Positions 42,979 through 51,254 of a DNA stretch of 64,000 nucleotides are shown here, piece after piece. The notes under the pieces were generated by a model. The model was not told the origin of the DNA. It made no database searches and saw nothing but the letters and a program-made list of their open reading frames with translations. A program made the translations under genes and the position numbers. The DNA is from JALZKA01 sp033856515 (lineage in GTDB: Bacteria > Actinomycetota > Thermoleophilia > Solirubrobacterales > 70-9): assembly GCA_033856515.1 (NCBI GenBank), contig JAWVEY010000003.1:62001-126000 (forward strand), written 5' to 3'. How positions within the stretch are numbered: the first letter of the stretch is position 1; each line of letters starts with the position of its first letter.

Positions 42979-44037
42979 CTAGCCCGCGCAGACCCAGGCG
43001 GAGGGGCCTGAGTCGGCCCAGATCAGCGCCGCGATCCGATGCTGCTCGGCCGGAGGCGCTTCGTGTGGCAAGCCCTTCCCGCCGTAGGCAGCCCAGGTCG
43101 AGGGAAGGATCTGGTAGGCGCCGCCGGCTCCTGAGCTCGGGTTGAGCGCCTGGAAGTTGCCGCCGGACTCGCACATGACGATCGCCTCGGGGATGGCCCA
43201 GGGGCCGAAGTTGTTCCAGTTGCCGACCTCCTCGACGGCCTCGTCCGCGGAGACGTCCTCGAGCTTTTCGACGTCCTTCGCCCAGCCGCTCATCTGGCTC
43301 TCGAGCTGTTCGACCGACGCAGCCTGCGCGGCACGCGCGTCTTGAAGCTGAGCGGCGCGTGCCTCTGCGGCAGCGCGGGCAGCGGCGATCTCGTCGCGTG
43401 CTGCTTCGACCTCGGCGTTGAGCTTGTCGGAGCGCTTCTTGGCACGGCTCACCTTTAAGACCTGGTCCTGCACGTCCGCCTTCAGCGCGCGCACCCGCTC
43501 GGCCAGCCCGCGGTCGGCATCCTGGATGCGGCCGAGCAGCTCGGCCCGGGTCGCAAGGTCCTCGAAGCCTTCGGAATCGAGGAGGACGTCGATCTCGTTC
43601 ATGCCACTCGACTTGTAAATCTCGACCAAGCGCTGCGCCAGCACGGCCTGGGCGCGCTCCAGCCGCTCCTGCGTGGTGGCGAGCTCAGCCTCTGCAGCGT
43701 CGAGCTTTCGGGCGAGCGCCGCGGAGCGCTCCTGGCCCTCAGCAAGGACCTGGCTCAGCTCGGATTCCTCGCCGGCCGCGCGGTCCGCCTCGTTTCGAGC
43801 CTCGGCCAGGGCGACGATGTCGCCTTCGATCTGGTCGTTGAGCGTCTCCGCCTCGTCTCGGGCGTCCCCGATCTTCCCCTCGAGGCCCTCGATCGTCTCC
43901 GCACCGGCCCTGGCGATCGGGATGACCAGAGCAACGCCGCACGCGAGGACGAACACAGCTCTCGCAGCAAGGCTGGGCTTTTGCGCACGTCGGGAAGCAA
44001 CGCGCGCGACGATCTGGTCAGGGCGGCCCGAGGACAC
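42979..44037 (-). CDS. Coiled-coil lytic transglycosylase/Rpf-like cell-wall hydrolase
   Basis: The 352-residue protein has an N-terminal membrane anchor or signal peptide (AVFVLACGVALVIPIARAGA), a long coiled coil (about 48-260, PcsB-like) and a C-terminal Rpf/transglycosylase-like domain: IPEAIVMCESGGNFQALNPSSGAGGAYQILPSTWAAYGG with Glu in CESGG, and QHRIAALIWADSGPSAWVC. It should cleave peptidoglycan outside the membrane; the coil may regulate it, as with FtsX-dependent hydrolases. It is divergent from the delta-60 repeat gene. Confidence 0.9.
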   Translation of the reverse strand: MSSGRPDQIVARVASRRAQKPSLAARAVFVLACGVALVIPIARAGAETIEGLEGKIGDARDEAETLNDQIEGDIVALAEARNEADRAAGEESELSQVLAEGQERSAALARKLDAAEAELATTQERLERAQAVLAQRLVEIYKSSGMNEIDVLLDSEGFEDLATRAELLGRIQDADRGLAERVRALKADVQDQVLKVSRAKKRSDKLNAEVEAARDEIAAARAAAEARAAQLQDARAAQAASVEQLESQMSGWAKDVEKLEDVSADEAVEEVGNWNNFGPWAIPEAIVMCESGGNFQALNPSSGAGGAYQILPSTWAAYGGKGLPHEAPPAEQHRIAALIWADSGPSAWVCAG

Positions 44038-44121
44038 GAGCGGGCAATGCTAGCGATTCGTTAGCGTTTGCCAACGATTTGCTCAGGGTGGCTACATAAT
44101 CCGGGTGGAAAGTTGCACATC

Positions 44122-44148
44122 CGGTGCCAGGCACCGTGCCTGGCACCG
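44122..44148. repeat. REP-like palindrome with GGTGCCAGGCACC core
   Basis: Arms of 13 bp (CGGTGCCAGGCAC and its complement) flank a single central base. It lies in the 245-bp spacer between two divergent genes. The core resembles palindromes dispersed in many genomes. It differs in sequence from the gatB palindrome. The rest of the spacer (44149-44282) shows no clear gene or riboswitch. Confidence 0.75.
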
Positions 44149-44282
44149 AGGCCGATTTGAGGTAGACGGCGCCGCGGCTCCTCCCCGCCTCGTGGTAACT
44201 GCCTAGCCACTGCCAGGTACATCGCCTCATCACCGGCCGGAGAGCTGCCGATGACGCCCGAGACGGCTGGCAATCTCTGCGC

Positions 44283-45512
44283 GTGTCCCCGGGATGGCGC
44301 ATTCGAACCGTTGCTTTGGGCTGCGCAATCGCGGGAGCTTTCTTTGCGCTTGCGCCCGGGGCTCTCGCGAAGCCGGGCGCGGACGTCGATCTCTCCCTTG
44401 GCGGCGACGGGACCCTGGCCACCTCCCTCCCGGTCGAGGTGACGGACGCCGCACTGGACCGGCAGGGCCGGCTCGTCCTCGGCGGCATCCGCTACGGACA
44501 GCCGTCTGTAGCGCGGCTTCTGGAGGACGGCACGCTCGATCCCGCCTTCGGGGGAGACGGTGAGTCCCACGAGGGCTCGGTGAACGGGACCCTCGACGTG
44601 GACATCGAAGTCCTGCCGGACGGTTCGGTGCAGGCGCTCGCGTTGGTCGAGACGGGCGCGGACAAGTACCTGCGGATCGACTTCGACGCGAACGGCGCGC
44701 AGACGGGCGCAGTTCGATTCGACGGCTCAGCCGGGGCCGCGGGGCTCACGCCGGAAGGCGGCGCCGTCGCGACCCGTCTCGACGAGCAGCTCGAGACTCG
44801 GCAATACGACTTCCTGGGCGACGAGATACCCGGATTCGAGCCCGGTGGCCAGCCGCAAAGCGATTGCATTCCGATGGAGGGGTGTCACTACTACTTCCCG
44901 GACGAGCTCGCCGTCGGCCCCACAGGAACTGTCGTCCAATCGCTGGACTCCTGGCACACGACCAGCCCATGCGCCGGGTCGAAATCGATCCTCTCGCTAG
45001 CTCCCGGCGCCAACGCTTTCGACCTCGAGGCCTTCGTTGGCGGCTGCGGCGTAAACGAGGTGTTCTCGATCGCGGTAGCGCCGAAGGGCCATTTCCTGGT
45101 CTCAGCATGGGGAGCTCCGCCATCGAAGGCGTCGTTCGTCCGGCTCCGTCCGGACGGTTCCCTGGACGCGTCGTTCGGCGATGACGGTGTCGCGGACACC
45201 AAGGACCTCGGCGTCGACAATTTCTTCGTCTCGTATCCCGCCTTCGCCCAGAGCGGCGCGTTCTTCAACTCCCTCACCCAGCCGCGCGAGCCGACTCTCC
45301 GCCTCAAGCCATCCCGCTTCTCCGCCGCCGGCGAGTTCAACGACAAATTCGATTCGCGGACGGGAAGCGCCGAGTTCGGCGTGTCCGATGGCCTGACCGA
45401 GTTCGACCCGGTGGCGACCCTGCGCTCGAAGTCAAAGCAGATCACCATCGTCGGCACCGGGCAGACTGCCGCCGGTCCCGTCGCGGCGATCGCCCGCTGG
45501 AAGCCGCGCTGA
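44283..45512 (+). CDS. Secreted delta-60 repeat (DUF5122) beta-propeller-like protein
   Basis: The 409-residue precursor has a signal peptide (VALGCAIAGAFFALAPGALA) followed by repeats with the delta-60 pattern: LLEDGTLDPAFGGDG and LRPDGSLDASFGDDG. Such repeats form extracellular beta-propellers. Four cysteines in the middle (CIPMEGCHYY, TTSPCAG, GGCGVN) could form disulfides. It starts with GTG. Function is likely surface binding, but no ligand is known. It faces away from the transglycosylase gene. Confidence 0.85.
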   Translation: MSPGWRIRTVALGCAIAGAFFALAPGALAKPGADVDLSLGGDGTLATSLPVEVTDAALDRQGRLVLGGIRYGQPSVARLLEDGTLDPAFGGDGESHEGSVNGTLDVDIEVLPDGSVQALALVETGADKYLRIDFDANGAQTGAVRFDGSAGAAGLTPEGGAVATRLDEQLETRQYDFLGDEIPGFEPGGQPQSDCIPMEGCHYYFPDELAVGPTGTVVQSLDSWHTTSPCAGSKSILSLAPGANAFDLEAFVGGCGVNEVFSIAVAPKGHFLVSAWGAPPSKASFVRLRPDGSLDASFGDDGVADTKDLGVDNFFVSYPAFAQSGAFFNSLTQPREPTLRLKPSRFSAAGEFNDKFDSRTGSAEFGVSDGLTEFDPVATLRSKSKQITIVGTGQTAAGPVAAIARWKPR

Positions 45513-45521
45513 GCGGCCGGC

Positions 45522-45674
45522 TCAGCCCTCCGGCGGATCGCGGCGGCTGAGCAGGTAGCCCGCGGCGCCTGCGGCGACGAGTGCAACCGCCCCGGCAATC
45601 TGGATCTGGCGCCCGAAACGCCACCAAACGGCCTGGACGAAGATGCGCCCGATGAACTCGTAGATGATTCCCAT
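45522..45674 (-). CDS. Small membrane protein of 50 residues
   Basis: This short gene was found by reading the gap after argG. It starts MGIIYEFIGRIFVQAVWW, then has a membrane segment IAGAVALVAAGAAGYLL and ends SRRDPPEG. The ATG at 45674 lies 3 bp after the argG stop with AGAGGG about 10 bp upstream, so it is coupled to argG. Positive charges flank the helix. No family was recognised. Confidence 0.7.
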   Translation of the reverse strand: MGIIYEFIGRIFVQAVWWRFGRQIQIAGAVALVAAGAAGYLLSRRDPPEG

Positions 45675-45677
45675 GTC

Positions 45678-46961
45678 CTAGCCCTCTTTCCCGTCTTGGT
45701 GCTCGCGAATCCGATGTGCCATGCGGCTTTGCAAAGTGTGGAGCTCGATGAAGCCGGGGCTCGCGGCCTGGGAGAACTCGCCGCCCGACTCGCCGAAGCT
45801 GGCGAGTGACTCGTCATAAAGGGCGAACGGGCTCGAGCGCGCGACGACGCGAACGGATCCCTTATAGAGATCGACGGTGATTTCGCCGGTGACGTGCTCA
45901 TTCGCGGAGAGCATGTAGGCGTCGAGGTCGTGGCGAAGCGGGTCAAGCCAGAGCCCTGCGTAGACCAGATAGGCCCACTTGCGGTCGAGCACGTGCTTGT
46001 GCTCGTTCTGGTGGATGGTGGAGACGAGCTTCTCAAGATCCTGGTGGGCCGTGAGGAGGATGGCTGCCGCGGGCACCTCGTAGATGTCGCGCACCTTGAG
46101 GCCGACGATGCGGTCCTCGATGTGATCGACGATGCCAACGCCGTGGCGACAGCCGATCTCGGCCGCGCGCTCGATCAGGTCCACGGGCTCAAGCCGCTCG
46201 CCGTCGAGCGAGACGGGCACGCCGTGCTCGAAGCCGACAACCAGTCGCTGTGCCTCGTCGGGGGCATCGCGCGGGTGCGTCACAAGCTGGAAGACCTCGT
46301 CCTCGGGCGGCGTGTCGAGCGTCTCGATCTCCCTGCCTTCGGATGAGCGGCCCCACAGGTTGTCGTCGATCGAATACGGGGGGCCCTCATTCGAGCCCTT
46401 GACGGGGATGCCGTGCTCGTTCGCGTAGGCGATTTCCTCCTCGCGGCCCATCGCCCATTCCCGGACGGGCGCGAGCACCTTGAGCTCGGGCGCAAGCGCG
46501 GCGATCGTGCCGTCGATCCTGACCTGGTCGTTCCCCTTGCCCGTGCAACCGTGAGCGATCGTGTCACACCCGGTTTCGCGGGCGTGATCGACGGCGAGCT
46601 TTGCGATCAGCGGACGCGCGAGCGCGGTGAAAAGCGGATAACCGCCCCCGTAGAGCGCGTTGGAGCGGATCGCCGGCAGGACGTAGTCCCGGGCGAAATC
46701 CTCGCGGGCGTCGGCGCGGATCGCGTCGATCGCGCCCAGCTGCTTTGCCTTGCCGACAACCACGTCCCAGTCCTCGCCCGGCTGGCCCAGATCGACGGTG
46801 AGGGTGACGATCTCCGCGCCGTAGCGCGCCTGGATCCAGTGGAGCATGACCGACGTGTCGAGGCCGCCCGAATAGAGCAGGAGCACCCGCCCAACGTTTG
46901 CCGGGTCTGCCTGATAAGAGGCGATCCTGGGGGCTGATTCTTGTGCGGCGTCGTCGGGCAT
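45678..46961 (-). CDS. argG: Argininosuccinate synthase
   Basis: ArgG condenses citrulline and aspartate with ATP in arginine synthesis. The 427-residue protein has the N-type ATP pyrophosphatase loop LLLYSGGLDTSVMLHW, then AHGCTGKGNDQVRID, and EGPPYSIDDNLWGRSSEGREIE. The ATG at 46961 (MPDDAAQESAPR) is preferred; longer upstream starts overlap the divergent sortase gene. argH and argF are not in the window. A 50-residue membrane protein follows 3 bp later. Confidence 0.95.
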   Translation of the reverse strand: MPDDAAQESAPRIASYQADPANVGRVLLLYSGGLDTSVMLHWIQARYGAEIVTLTVDLGQPGEDWDVVVGKAKQLGAIDAIRADAREDFARDYVLPAIRSNALYGGGYPLFTALARPLIAKLAVDHARETGCDTIAHGCTGKGNDQVRIDGTIAALAPELKVLAPVREWAMGREEEIAYANEHGIPVKGSNEGPPYSIDDNLWGRSSEGREIETLDTPPEDEVFQLVTHPRDAPDEAQRLVVGFEHGVPVSLDGERLEPVDLIERAAEIGCRHGVGIVDHIEDRIVGLKVRDIYEVPAAAILLTAHQDLEKLVSTIHQNEHKHVLDRKWAYLVYAGLWLDPLRHDLDAYMLSANEHVTGEITVDLYKGSVRVVARSSPFALYDESLASFGESGGEFSQAASPGFIELHTLQSRMAHRIREHQDGKEG

Positions 46962-47004
46962 ATGGCAGCCGGGAGTGTGGCATGCGCGATCATTGGGGCT
47001 CACC

Positions 47005-47742
47005 GTGAATCGCTTCCTCCGCATTCTCGCCACCGCGCTCATCACCGCGGGCCTCGTCATCGCCATGGACGTCGGGCTGACGCTGGCGTGGGAGGAGCCG
47101 CTGTCGAGCATCTACGCGACCTATAAGCAGAACGAGGCCGAGGACGAGCTGAAGGAGCTGGAGCGGGCCTTCCCAGACGCCGGTGACTTCGATGCGGCCA
47201 GGGGCGCCTCCAGCCTCGAGGAGCGCGTCGCGATCCTGGCGGACCGCTTTGCAGCATCGGACCAGGTCGAGACCGGCAACGCGATCGGCAGGATCAAAAT
47301 CCCGGCGATCGGCCTCGACATCGTGGTCGTCGAGGGCACTGATACGACGTCTCTCCAAAAGGGTCCAGGCCACTACACGCCCTCGGACGACGTGGACACA
47401 CGGCGCCAGGGAGACGGCTCAGCCTTTCCGGGGCAGGGAAAGACGGTTGGGATCGCGGGCCACCGAACGACGTACAAGGCACCGTTCAACAAGATGGACG
47501 ACCTCGAGCCGGGCGACGCGATCACGCTCGATATGCCGTACGCAACCTTCACGTACGAGGTGCAAAAGGTCGACATCGTCGATCCGACCGATATCGGCGT
47601 GGTCCGGAACGTCGGCTACGAGCGCCTGGTCCTGAGCGCCTGCCACCCGCTCTACTCGGCGGCGCAGCGCATCATCACCTTCGCGAAGCTGGAGGAGATC
47701 AGCCTCTTCGGCTCGGGCGAGCGGATCTGGCAGGACCCGTAG
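47005..47742 (+). CDS. Sortase (class E/D-like)
   Basis: The 245-residue protein has an N-terminal membrane anchor (ILATALITAGLVIAMDVGLTLAW) and a sortase domain with the catalytic His153 (GIAGHRTTYKAPF), Cys213 (LVLSACHPLYSAAQ) and Arg222. Sortases cut LPxTG-type signals and attach proteins to the cell wall. The two LPFTG proteins at 20.3 and 34.6 kb are the natural substrates within view, although they are not adjacent. The GTG at 47005 is chosen; it is divergent from argG. Confidence 0.93.
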   Translation: MNRFLRILATALITAGLVIAMDVGLTLAWEEPLSSIYATYKQNEAEDELKELERAFPDAGDFDAARGASSLEERVAILADRFAASDQVETGNAIGRIKIPAIGLDIVVVEGTDTTSLQKGPGHYTPSDDVDTRRQGDGSAFPGQGKTVGIAGHRTTYKAPFNKMDDLEPGDAITLDMPYATFTYEVQKVDIVDPTDIGVVRNVGYERLVLSACHPLYSAAQRIITFAKLEEISLFGSGERIWQDP

Positions 47743-48194
47743 GCACGAACTCGGGCGGGCCCTCGGCGAGGTGTGTACGCGGACTACCGCTCAGCGAAAC
47801 TCCCAGTACACAGCTCCCTAGCTGCCGGGAATAGGCGCTTCTCGTCGAAAGCGTGATACTTCCCAAATGGGTTTCTGGGCGAATCTCGTGGATCGGATCG
47901 ACGCAAAGGTCGATCGCCCCGCCGACCAAAGTGTGCTCCGGGGTGAGCGCAACCCAGGAAGCGACTCGATGATCGAAGCCGACTCGCCTGACGCCTCCCG
48001 CGATGCTGCCCGAAACGTGCGCCGGGAACGTGATCGACGACGTTGGCGCTGGCGCTCCTGGTCCTAGCGAACTTCGTCCAAAGCAAACCTAACTCGCCGA
48101 GAGTGAGATAGCGGGACACATTGGGCCGTCAGATCACTCTCGGCGAAATTCGGCTTATACGCAGGCGGGGCGCAGAGGCGGCCCGCGGCTGCGA
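47743..48194. other. Intergenic region with two inverted repeats
   Basis: No convincing gene is seen in these 452 bp. It holds TGTGTAC (47772-47778) facing GTACACA (47806-47812), and a longer repeat at 48094-48146. A 66-codon frame at 47867 lacks a ribosome site and any known domain. Confidence 0.6.
48094..48146. repeat. 13-bp perfect inverted repeat
   Basis: TCGCCGAGAGTGA (48094-48106) and TCACTCTCGGCGA (48134-48146) are exact complements around a 27-base loop. It lies 49 bp past the stop of the 48195 gene, so it may be a terminator or the remains of a mobile element end. Confidence 0.6.
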
Positions 48195-48809
48195 CTAGGC
48201 CGGGCCGAGGATGTCGTTCACGACGGGCGTCGCGTCGGCGAGGCCGAACTCGTCGCTGAGGGTCGCCTCGATCTCTGAGCGGGAGCTGCCCGCGACCGCC
48301 ATCTGCGTCGCGCGAAGAACCGCCTCCTCGGGCGGGGCGGACGCGTCGTTCGAGTCGGCGCCTGTGCCGGGGTATGCGACCGGCGTGGGCCCTGGCGTCA
48401 AGGACGCAACCGGCGCCTCCTCGACCACCGGAGGCTCCTCGACCTCAGCCTCCGCCGTCTCTTTCAAACCGATGACTGGCGCGGGCGACGCGGACACGTC
48501 GGCTGGAACCGGCTCAGCCGTCCGCTTGGTCAGGTCGACGAGTTCGAGCGTCGCCGCCTCCAGCTCGTGCATGAGCGCCGCGGACTCGACGCGAAGGCTC
48601 TCGACCCTCTTGATGAGGGGTTCCAGCACCGAGGCGAGTTGCGCCCCGCCTTCGGAGACGATGCGACGGGACTCGCGCTCGGCCTCCTCGCGCGCTTCTG
48701 CCCTGATGTCCGACGCCGCTCGTTCGGCGTCGTCGATGATGCTTTCGATTTTGAGGGTGGCATCGGTGATCGATGCCTTTAGCTGCGACCCGGGTGTCGG
48801 GTTATCCAC
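48195..48809 (-). CDS. Coiled-coil protein with conserved C-terminal ATQMAVAG domain (paralogue B)
   Basis: The 204-residue protein has an N-terminal coiled coil (IIDDAERAASDIRAEAREEAERESRRI), a proline- and valine-rich linker and a C-terminal helical domain RATQMAVAGSSRSEIEATLSDEFGLADATPVV. The same three parts occur in the upstream gene at 48802-49536, with LATQMAVAGSTHEEIASRLRDEFGVEDATELL at the end. The two overlap by 8 bp. The N-terminal coil resembles DivIVA-type coils. Function unknown; the neighbouring glycan locus suggests an envelope role. Confidence 0.8.
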   Translation of the reverse strand: MDNPTPGSQLKASITDATLKIESIIDDAERAASDIRAEAREEAERESRRIVSEGGAQLASVLEPLIKRVESLRVESAALMHELEAATLELVDLTKRTAEPVPADVSASPAPVIGLKETAEAEVEEPPVVEEAPVASLTPGPTPVAYPGTGADSNDASAPPEEAVLRATQMAVAGSSRSEIEATLSDEFGLADATPVVNDILGPA

Positions 48810-49536
48810 CGTTTTCGGACTCCTTGACCTTGCGAGCTATCGGAGCCTCCCCCAGGAGCTCCGTGGCGTCCTCGACGCCGAACTCGTCACGAAGTCGCGA
48901 TGCTATCTCCTCGTGGGTGGATCCTGCAACTGCCATCTGCGTCGCCAAGAGGCGAAGCCCCTCGGTTGAACGGCTGGGCGCGGGGCGCGGAGCCTTGGTC
49001 GAGGTTGAACGGCGCTTGAAGCGGGAGGCGGCTCCGCTGTTGGCGTCCGGTGAGTCCTGAAAGCGCTCTGAGACCTTCCTCGAGAGGTTCGCGCCGCTGT
49101 TTTGAGGAGACGGAGCGACCCCTGGCGGCTTGATGGGCGTTGCCGCCGCCGCGGGTATGACCGCCGGCTTGGTGGGCTCTTCTTCGGGCTTGGCCTCTAC
49201 CTCGCGCTCCGCCTTTGACGGCGAAACGTCCAGGCGCGAGGATGCGCGCTCGAGGACGTCGGCAAGGTTCGCGGCATCGCGGCTGAGCTCTTCCGCCCGG
49301 GCGACAAGCGAATCGGCAAGCTGTGCGACCAGCCGCTCGCGTGAGATACGGCTCGTCTCGTCGCCCTGCATCTCGGGGCTCGAGCGCACCTTGGCGCTGA
49401 TATCGGCTGCGGCGCGCTCGGCGGCATCGACGATCCCGCGAATGCGATCGGATGCCACACCAAGGACATCCGAAACCGATCCCTCACCGCTTCCTTGGGT
49501 CAGGGACGGGTCACGCTCTCGAGAGAAGAGGCGCAT
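48802..49536 (-). CDS. Coiled-coil protein with conserved C-terminal ATQMAVAG domain (paralogue A)
   Basis: The 244-residue protein starts MRLFSRERDPSLTQ, has a coiled region (GIVDAAERAAADISAKV; ADSLVARAEELSRDAANLADVLERASS), a long basic and proline-rich linker, and the C-terminal domain shared with paralogue B. It is divergent from the Wzc-type kinase gene at 49659 and is the first gene of the pair. A disordered linker rich in Ser, Thr and Lys could be a phosphorylation target. ATG 49536 is preferred over the longer frame. Confidence 0.8.
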   Translation of the reverse strand: MRLFSRERDPSLTQGSGEGSVSDVLGVASDRIRGIVDAAERAAADISAKVRSSPEMQGDETSRISRERLVAQLADSLVARAEELSRDAANLADVLERASSRLDVSPSKAEREVEAKPEEEPTKPAVIPAAAATPIKPPGVAPSPQNSGANLSRKVSERFQDSPDANSGAASRFKRRSTSTKAPRPAPSRSTEGLRLLATQMAVAGSTHEEIASRLRDEFGVEDATELLGEAPIARKVKESENGG

Positions 49537-49658
49537 TGGTCCACGGTAACGCAATAGCCCTGGCACACGCATGATCTTCGCCTTCCCGGGCGTTATCACT
49601 CGTGCAGCAACGAAAATTGCAGCGGAGGGGCTTCGCCTCCCTGCCAGAATCCAGGTAC

Positions 49659-51251
49659 ATGGATTCGACCAACGGATCGGGGGATCGGTCGCGCGCGGCT
49701 GTCAGCGGCGCCGACTGGATGCAACCTCCGGTCGAGCAGGAGGGCCTCAAGCGCTACGTAGCAACGCTGCGCGAACGCATCTGGATCGTGATCGCAACGA
49801 TCGTGATCACCACAGGCATCGCGATCCTCTACGTGATGACCGCGACCGAGGTCTACCGCGGCGCCACCGAGATGAGCGTCAACCCCGCGCCGGCCGACCA
49901 GAGCGGAGTGGTCGCGCAGCTTCCCCTCCTTCGCGAGTCCGCGGACCCGACCCGCGACGTCGAGACCGCGGCGCGCTACGTCACGAACATCGACGTCGCC
50001 GAGCGCGTCAGGGAGGAGCTCGACTCGCCGCTCTCCGCTGAGGCGCTCCTCGGCAAGATCACCGCCGAGCCGGTCGCCCAGTCGGAGATCATCGTCGTGC
50101 GCGCCGACGCCACCACCCCGGAGGAGGCAGCCGAGCTTTCGAACGCCTTCGCCGAGCAGGCGATCGTCGAACAGACCGAGGAGCTCCACTCCTTCATCGA
50201 GGACATTCTCCCGGGGCTCGAAAAGGAGCAAGAGAACTTGGGCGAAACCCAGGCGGGCACCCAGCTCTTCAGCGATATCAGCACCCTCCGGAGCTACCTG
50301 AACGGCGATGACCCCACGATGTCGGTCCTCACCGAGGCAACTCCGCCCTCCGCCCCGATCTCCCCCAAGCCCGTTCTGAGCGTAATCGGTGGCCTCTTCG
50401 CCGGCACGATTCTCGGGATCGCCGCGGCGTTCGCCGTGCAGGTCCTCGACCCGCGCCTTCGCCGCGAGGAGCAGCTCCGGCGCCTCTACCGGCTGCCGAT
50501 CCTCGCCCGGATCCCCAAAGAGGTGAAGAAGACCGAAGCCCCGATCGATCCTCTATCCCTCTCCCCCGCTGCCTCGGAGGCGTATCGAACCCTTCGCGGG
50601 ACCCTTGCGGTCCAGAAGCGAAACCACGGCGACTCCGCGCGGGTCATCCTTGTCACCGGCTCTTCCCCGTCGGAGGGCAAGACCACCACCGCGGTGAACC
50701 TCGCGACGTCGCTCGCCGCGGCAGGCAACAGCGTGATCCTGATGGAGTCCGACCTGCGCCGCCCCTCGATCGGCCGCGCGCTCGGAGTCACGCCCACGTA
50801 CGGAATGGTCAGCGTCCTGATCGAGAGCATCGACCTCGAGGACGCGCTCGTGACGACCGAGCAGTTCGGCGCGAACTTCGGGCTCCTTCTCGCCGACTAC
50901 GAGGGCGGCTGGATCTCCGAGCTCTTCGCCCTCCCCGCCGCACGCCAGCTGATCGAGGACGCCCGCGAGATCGCGGATTACGTGATCGTCGACTCCCCGC
51001 CGCTCACTGATGTGGTCGACGCCCTCCCGCTCGCGAGCTACGTGGATGACGTCCTCCTGGTCGTGAAGCTGGGCAAGACGACCCTTTCCAAACTCGCCCA
51101 GCTAGGCGAGCTCCTGGCCGAGAACGGGATCAAGCCCGCCGGCTTCACCGTTGTCGGCACCCCGCGCCCGACCCGCTCGGACTACCACTACTACGGCGCG
51201 CGCCCCGGCGGCATGCGCGACCGGCTGCCGATCGGCAGCTCGAAGAGCTAG
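49659..51251 (+). CDS. Wzc/CpsD-type tyrosine kinase and chain-length regulator
   Basis: The 530-residue protein has a Wzz-type N-terminal region with membrane segments at about 41-61 and 238-260, then the kinase: Walker A VTGSSPSEGKTTTAVNL (Lys341), Walker A' VILMESDLRRP and Walker B VIVDSPPLTDVVDA. The C-terminus has a small tyrosine cluster (SDYHYYG) for autophosphorylation. It would control polymer length and export of an exopolysaccharide. ATG 49659 is used; the frame extends upstream to 49602 but without clear family sequence. The polymerase gene follows after 3 bp. Confidence 0.92.
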   Translation: MDSTNGSGDRSRAAVSGADWMQPPVEQEGLKRYVATLRERIWIVIATIVITTGIAILYVMTATEVYRGATEMSVNPAPADQSGVVAQLPLLRESADPTRDVETAARYVTNIDVAERVREELDSPLSAEALLGKITAEPVAQSEIIVVRADATTPEEAAELSNAFAEQAIVEQTEELHSFIEDILPGLEKEQENLGETQAGTQLFSDISTLRSYLNGDDPTMSVLTEATPPSAPISPKPVLSVIGGLFAGTILGIAAAFAVQVLDPRLRREEQLRRLYRLPILARIPKEVKKTEAPIDPLSLSPAASEAYRTLRGTLAVQKRNHGDSARVILVTGSSPSEGKTTTAVNLATSLAAAGNSVILMESDLRRPSIGRALGVTPTYGMVSVLIESIDLEDALVTTEQFGANFGLLLADYEGGWISELFALPAARQLIEDAREIADYVIVDSPPLTDVVDALPLASYVDDVLLVVKLGKTTLSKLAQLGELLAENGIKPAGFTVVGTPRPTRSDYHYYGARPGGMRDRLPIGSSKS

Positions 51252-51254
51252 GCC

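Noticed and set aside
44038..44282. Possible cyclic di-AMP (ydaO-type) riboswitch upstream of the cell-wall hydrolase gene
   Set aside because: Such riboswitches often precede hydrolase genes in actinobacteria, so it was looked for, but the conserved GGGG-AGCC and GGGGUGAA blocks were not found. A covariance-model search would decide.
47867..48067. A 66-codon frame in the spacer after the sortase gene
   Set aside because: No ribosome site, no domain, and an Arg/Trp-rich end unlike a real protein; the region is better described as noncoding or decayed.
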